Of a stretch of 64,000 bases of DNA, positions 60,799 through 64,000 are shown one piece after another (positions within the stretch are counted from its first letter, which is position 1; each line of letters starts with the position of its first letter). The translations under genes were made by a program, and so were the position numbers. This DNA comes from an uncultured Prevotellaceae bacterium. Its GTDB lineage: Bacteria; Bacteroidota; Bacteroidia; Bacteroidales; Muribaculaceae. The DNA lies in contig ONIY01000008.1 of the NCBI GenBank assembly GCA_900318065.1, positions 1 through 64,000 on the forward strand, read 5' to 3'. The notes beneath the pieces were generated by a model. That model made no database searches. It was not told where the DNA came from and saw nothing but the letters and a program-made list of their open reading frames with translations.

Positions 60799-62745
60799 AT
60801 GAAAAAGACTCTGCCAGTAATAGGGATGGCATGCTCGGCCTGCTCGGCCAATGTGGAGAAGAAACTCAACTCCATCAATGGCATCAATGAGGCTGCGGTC
60901 AACCTCGTTGGTCGCACTGCGTCGATCGACTACGACCCCTCGCAGGTGTCGCTAGAAGAAATCAAGAAGCAGATTAGCGATATAGGCTACGACCTGGTGA
61001 TTGATGAGCAGCGAAGTGTTGAGGAGATTGAGGCCATTGAGAGCAAGTTGCTCAACCGCAAGACCATCATGGCATGGGTCTTTGCGGCAATGGTGATGTG
61101 CCTCTCGATGGGCTTGGTGAATGTGGGCGGTAGCGACGCTGCCAACCAGCTCGCCCTCATCGTGTCGCTGGCAAGCATCATCGTGTGCGGAAAGCAATTC
61201 TATGTCAACGCCTTCAAGCAGCTACGTCACAAGACGGCGACAATGGACACACTAGTCACACTCTCGACATCGATAGCATTCCTGTTTAGCAGCTACAACA
61301 CCTTTTGGGGCGGGACAACGTGGGGCAGTCATGGCATAGAGTGGCACACCTATTTTGATGCTGTCACGATGATTATAGCATTTGTGCTCACTGGCCGAGT
61401 GCTAGAGGAGAAAGCCAAGAACAGCACCAGCGCAAGCTTGCGGCAACTCATGGGAATGTCGCCCAAGACTGCTCGCGTAGTCAGCAAGAAGCAACCCGTT
61501 GAGGGAGAGACCGAGCCGCAACTTGTCCCCATCTCCACAATTGAGAAAGGTGACATCGTAGAGGTTAGGGCAGGCGAGAAAATCCCCGTTGACGGCGAAG
61601 TGACATGGGCTTCGAGCTTCATGACCGATGATGCTGCCTATGTTGATGAGAGCATGATAACCGGTGAGCCCACTCCCGCCGTGAAACGAGCGGGGAGCCG
61701 TGTGATGGCAGGCTCCATTCCCAGCCAGGGCAGGCTCAGAATGAGGGCAAGAGAAATAGGCGAGAGCACAGCCTTGGCGCAGATAATAGCCATGGTGCAG
61801 CAGGCACAGAACTCTAAGGCCCCTGTCCAGCGCTTGGTAGACAAGGCAGCGAGTGTGTTTGTTCCGGTTGTCGCCACATTGTCGGTAATCACAGTTGCCT
61901 TGTGGCTGTTGATAGGAGGAATGAGTGCTTTGCCACAAGCCATAATGTCGGGCGTAGCAGTGCTCGTGGTAGCCTGCCCCTGTGCTATGGGACTTGCCAC
62001 ACCCACTGCGTTGATGGTGGGCATAGGGCAAGCGGCTAAGAAGCAGATACTTATCAAGGATGCTACGGCTCTCGAGCGCCTGCGCAAGGTTGATACACTA
62101 ATCACCGACAAGACTGGCACACTCACCATTCCTAACCAGGCTATTGTTGATTTCACTAATGCCGACCAGCTTAGCCTTGACGAGCGCGAGACCCTCAAAC
62201 CCAATGCCCGCCAGGCAATCGATGACTTGCGCAACATGGGAATTAGCACCATTCTAATGAGTGGTGACAAAGATGATGCTGTAGCACACTGGGCCAAGGA
62301 GGCAGGAGTGGATAGCTACTACAGCAAAGTGCTACCCACCGATAAGGAGAACATGGTAAGGCAACTACAGGCCGCTGGCAAGACAGTAGCGATGATGGGC
62401 GACGGCATCAACGACACCCAGGCGCTGGCACTCGCCGACGTGAGTATCGCCATAGGCACAGGCACCGACGTAGCCATGGATGTAGCACAAGTCACTCTCA
62501 TGGGTGACGACCTGCAGAACCTTCCCACAGCAGTGCACATGAGCCGTGACACGGTGAAGATGATTTGGCAAAACCTGTTTTGGGCATTTATCTACAATAT
62601 TCTGTGCTTGCCACTTGCAGCAGGAGTGATGAAACTCTTTGGGGTCGACTTCCTGATCACTCCCATGTGGGCATCGGCCCTGATGGCGATGTCGAGCGTG
62701 TCGGTAGTGCTTAATAGCCTCAGGTTGAAATACAAGAAATATTAA
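60799..62745 (+). CDS. copA: CopA-like P1B-type copper ATPase lacking the nucleotide-binding domain
   Basis: The 648-residue protein exports copper. It has an N-terminal HMA domain ([15 protein letters not shown]), the actuator motif MITGEPTP, the transport motif [13 protein letters not shown] (the CPC signature, about 390-402), phosphorylation site DKTGTLT (D437), MSGDKDD and [16 protein letters not shown] (about 535). Only about 98 residues separate DKTGT from GDGIND, where typical CopA has near 195. The ATP-binding N-domain and its HP motif seem missing, with a short linker ([20 protein letters not shown]) in its place. The rest of the protein, including the final membrane helices, looks intact. 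Transport cycle function is therefore uncertain. Confidence 0.88.
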   Translation: MKKTLPVIGMACSACSANVEKKLNSINGINEAAVNLVGRTASIDYDPSQVSLEEIKKQISDIGYDLVIDEQRSVEEIEAIESKLLNRKTIMAWVFAAMVMCLSMGLVNVGGSDAANQLALIVSLASIIVCGKQFYVNAFKQLRHKTATMDTLVTLSTSIAFLFSSYNTFWGGTTWGSHGIEWHTYFDAVTMIIAFVLTGRVLEEKAKNSTSASLRQLMGMSPKTARVVSKKQPVEGETEPQLVPISTIEKGDIVEVRAGEKIPVDGEVTWASSFMTDDAAYVDESMITGEPTPAVKRAGSRVMAGSIPSQGRLRMRAREIGESTALAQIIAMVQQAQNSKAPVQRLVDKAASVFVPVVATLSVITVALWLLIGGMSALPQAIMSGVAVLVVACPCAMGLATPTALMVGIGQAAKKQILIKDATALERLRKVDTLITDKTGTLTIPNQAIVDFTNADQLSLDERETLKPNARQAIDDLRNMGISTILMSGDKDDAVAHWAKEAGVDSYYSKVLPTDKENMVRQLQAAGKTVAMMGDGINDTQALALADVSIAIGTGTDVAMDVAQVTLMGDDLQNLPTAVHMSRDTVKMIWQNLFWAFIYNILCLPLAAGVMKLFGVDFLITPMWASALMAMSSVSVVLNSLRLKYKKY

Positions 62746-62778
62746 TGCCTACAAAGGGCTAAACAATTACTGAATAAT

Positions 62779-63555
62779 ATGAGACCACTTATTTTTGTGA
62801 GCAACGATGACGGATTAAGTTACCCAGGCATAAAGACTCTTATAGAAGTTGCCAGAGAGTTTGGCGATGTGATAGTTGCCGCTCCGCAAAACCATCAGAG
62901 TGGAAAGGCATCATCTATCAGTATAGGCGAGCCATTAAGGGTGAAAAAGGTGAAAGAAGAACCTGGGTTTACTGTTTATGCCATTAATGGCACTCCTGCC
63001 GACTGTGCCAAACTGGGACTGGGAGTGCTCGTGGGCGACCGCAAAGTCGACCTCGTGCTGTCGGGCATAAACCATGGCTATAACCACGGCAACAGCGTGC
63101 TCTATAGCGGCACAATAGGGGTGGTTATGGAAGGTGTTATGGCAGGAATCAACAGCATCGCATTCAGCTATGGTGAGTATGGTCCTGAATGCGACTTCTC
63201 GCCATGCGTGCCCTACATGCGACACATTATTGCCGCAGTGCTTAAGAATGGCTTACCCAGCGGAGTGGCTCTCAACGTAAATATCCCTCTTGTGGGAAAA
63301 GGGCTGGACAGCATAAAAGGAATAAAAGTGACTACCACAGCACCAGGCCGCTGGACCAACACCTGGGACCACCGTGTTGATCCACATGGTCGCGACTACT
63401 ACTGGATGCTGGGAAACTATGAAGAGGCGACCCCCAACGACCAAAGCACCGACATCTACTGGATGGACCGCGGTTGGGTGAGTGTCACACCCATACACAT
63501 CGACCAGACCGATTTCCAATCGATTCCCACACTTGCCAATTTGCTCGAGGAATAA
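62779..63555 (+). CDS. surE: 5'/3'-nucleotidase SurE
   Basis: The 258-residue enzyme dephosphorylates nucleoside monophosphates and is linked to stationary-phase stress. The metal-binding motif is at the N-terminus: PLIFVSNDDGLSYPGI (Asn-Asp-Asp-Gly). The remaining conserved positions are AINGTPADCAKLGL, VDLVLSGINHGYNHGNSV and YSGTIGVVMEGVMAG. Length is normal for SurE. It starts 33 nt after copA, so it may be in the same transcript, and converges with the helicase-nuclease gene at the right edge. Confidence 0.95.
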   Translation: MRPLIFVSNDDGLSYPGIKTLIEVAREFGDVIVAAPQNHQSGKASSISIGEPLRVKKVKEEPGFTVYAINGTPADCAKLGLGVLVGDRKVDLVLSGINHGYNHGNSVLYSGTIGVVMEGVMAGINSIAFSYGEYGPECDFSPCVPYMRHIIAAVLKNGLPSGVALNVNIPLVGKGLDSIKGIKVTTTAPGRWTNTWDHRVDPHGRDYYWMLGNYEEATPNDQSTDIYWMDRGWVSVTPIHIDQTDFQSIPTLANLLEE

Positions 63556-63610
63556 GCAATAACCCCAAATCGGCCATTAGACTATTTGAATAGGGATAAA
63601 GGTTGCCGGG

Positions 63611-64000
63611 TTAAACCTCTACAATCTCGTTATGGCGCAAGTACCACACATAGCACGATACATTGTTCATCCCCATTTGTGAAAGTAACTGGCGATATTT
63701 CTCGACTTGCTCTTTGTTCTCGGCGATGGTTTTCTCGTCGTGCTTGGAGCCAAACTTATAGTCAATCACAATGATATCGCCATTGGGTCGGCGCACCATT
63801 CTGTCGGGGCGCCGATGCTCATGATCGGGGCTGTCCTGGCTGTGCGGGAAACTGATGTTGCGCTCGGTATAGATTACATTGCTTGGGTCAAACCACTCCA
63901 TGATTAGCTTGTCGCCTTTAATCTCTTCAACCAGTTGCCTTGTCTTGGCAGGCGTCCAGTACTTGTTGCCCTTGAACAGACCATTGGCCTCGCCATATCT
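63611..64000 (-). CDS. RecB/AddA-like helicase-nuclease, C-terminus (N-terminus off window)
   Basis: The frame is open from the right window edge to the stop at 63611, giving the last 129 residues. Visible features are the PD-(D/E)XK nuclease motif: RPDRMVRRPNGDIIVIDYKF (catalytic D-x-K in IDYKFG) followed by EQVEKYRQLLSQMG. This is the C-terminal nuclease of RecB- or AddA-type UvrD helicases used in double-strand break repair. The helicase part would lie beyond 64000. The reading frame upstream of an internal ATG at 63901 continues coherently (LFKGNKYWTPAKTRQLVEEI), so the ATG is not the start. Confidence 0.8.
   Translation of the reverse strand, partial: RYGEANGLFKGNKYWTPAKTRQLVEEIKGDKLIMEWFDPSNVIYTERNISFPHSQDSPDHEHRRPDRMVRRPNGDIIVIDYKFGSKHDEKTIAENKEQVEKYRQLLSQMGMNNVSCYVWYLRHNEIVEV

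Noticed and set aside
60799..62745. Frameshift explaining the short CopA
   Set aside because: The reading frame is continuous from start to stop and the sequence around the missing domain reads smoothly, so a frameshift is not needed; a clean deletion or family variant fits better.

Overview
The window reads as a chromosomal segment of an anaerobic gut Bacteroidales bacterium, most likely of the Muribaculaceae/Prevotella/Bacteroides group. Several signs point there. Promoters fit the Bacteroidetes consensus (TTTG, 19-21 nt, TAnnTTTG). The gene set includes a NagB/PIG-L fusion, DUF4250, DUF3871, BspA-type leucine-rich repeat proteins, an M6 peptidase and a GH84 enzyme. Ribosome binding sites are mostly weak. 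No species is claimed.

Region 1 (1 to about 18.7 kb) is a mobile genetic island that runs off the left edge. Its right end is marked by a tyrosine recombinase (16849-18558) facing the 3' end of a tRNA-Ala(GGC) gene (18711-18783). The left part is leftward: a DUF3871 gene, two overlapping micro-ORFs, a decayed ORF, a primase-like replication protein of the archaeo-eukaryotic primase (AEP) type, and a tight operon of unknown genes ending in a GIY-YIG/NUMOD3 nuclease. The right part is a rightward defence locus: hsdM, a YhcG/DUF1016 nuclease gene carrying two palindromic in-frame repeats, hsdS, an AT-rich pair (two-helix membrane protein plus a 766-residue protein with a PIN-like acidic signature), a VbhA-antitoxin-like gene without a Fic toxin, and hsdR. 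A DUF5131 gene follows on the other strand. The AT-rich pair inside the type I restriction operon is the best candidate for an undescribed system: its position recalls the anticodon nucleases that guard type I restriction loci.

Region 2 (18.7 to 41 kb) is core chromosome with mostly leftward genes for exported proteins: a GH84 hexosaminidase with an M16 peptidase, a transglutaminase-like protein, a beta-barrel protein, a PKD-domain protein, an M6 metallopeptidase and a BspA-type repeat protein (the last two end in dockerin repeats), and a lipoprotein. These are interspersed with tRNA-Glu, tRNA-Val, an Imm32-like immunity gene, a DJ-1 family gene, dGTPase and a RecD-like helicase. Many genes are separated by clear intrinsic terminators.

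Region 3 (41 to 64 kb) is housekeeping: tRNA-Ser, thioredoxin, DNA polymerase III alpha, a NagB/PIG-L fusion with altered deaminase residues, exonuclease III, DUF4250, a rightward cluster (repeat protein, tadA, two paralogous esterases, asparaginase), thymidine kinase, a YitT membrane protein, a 2x[4Fe-4S] ferredoxin, an LTA-synthase-like sulfatase, Nif3, a zinc-ribbon protein, a copper chaperone, a CopA-like P-type ATPase that seems to lack its nucleotide-binding domain, SurE, and the C-terminus of a RecB/AddA-like helicase-nuclease at the right edge. No CRISPR array, rRNA gene or insertion sequence was seen.
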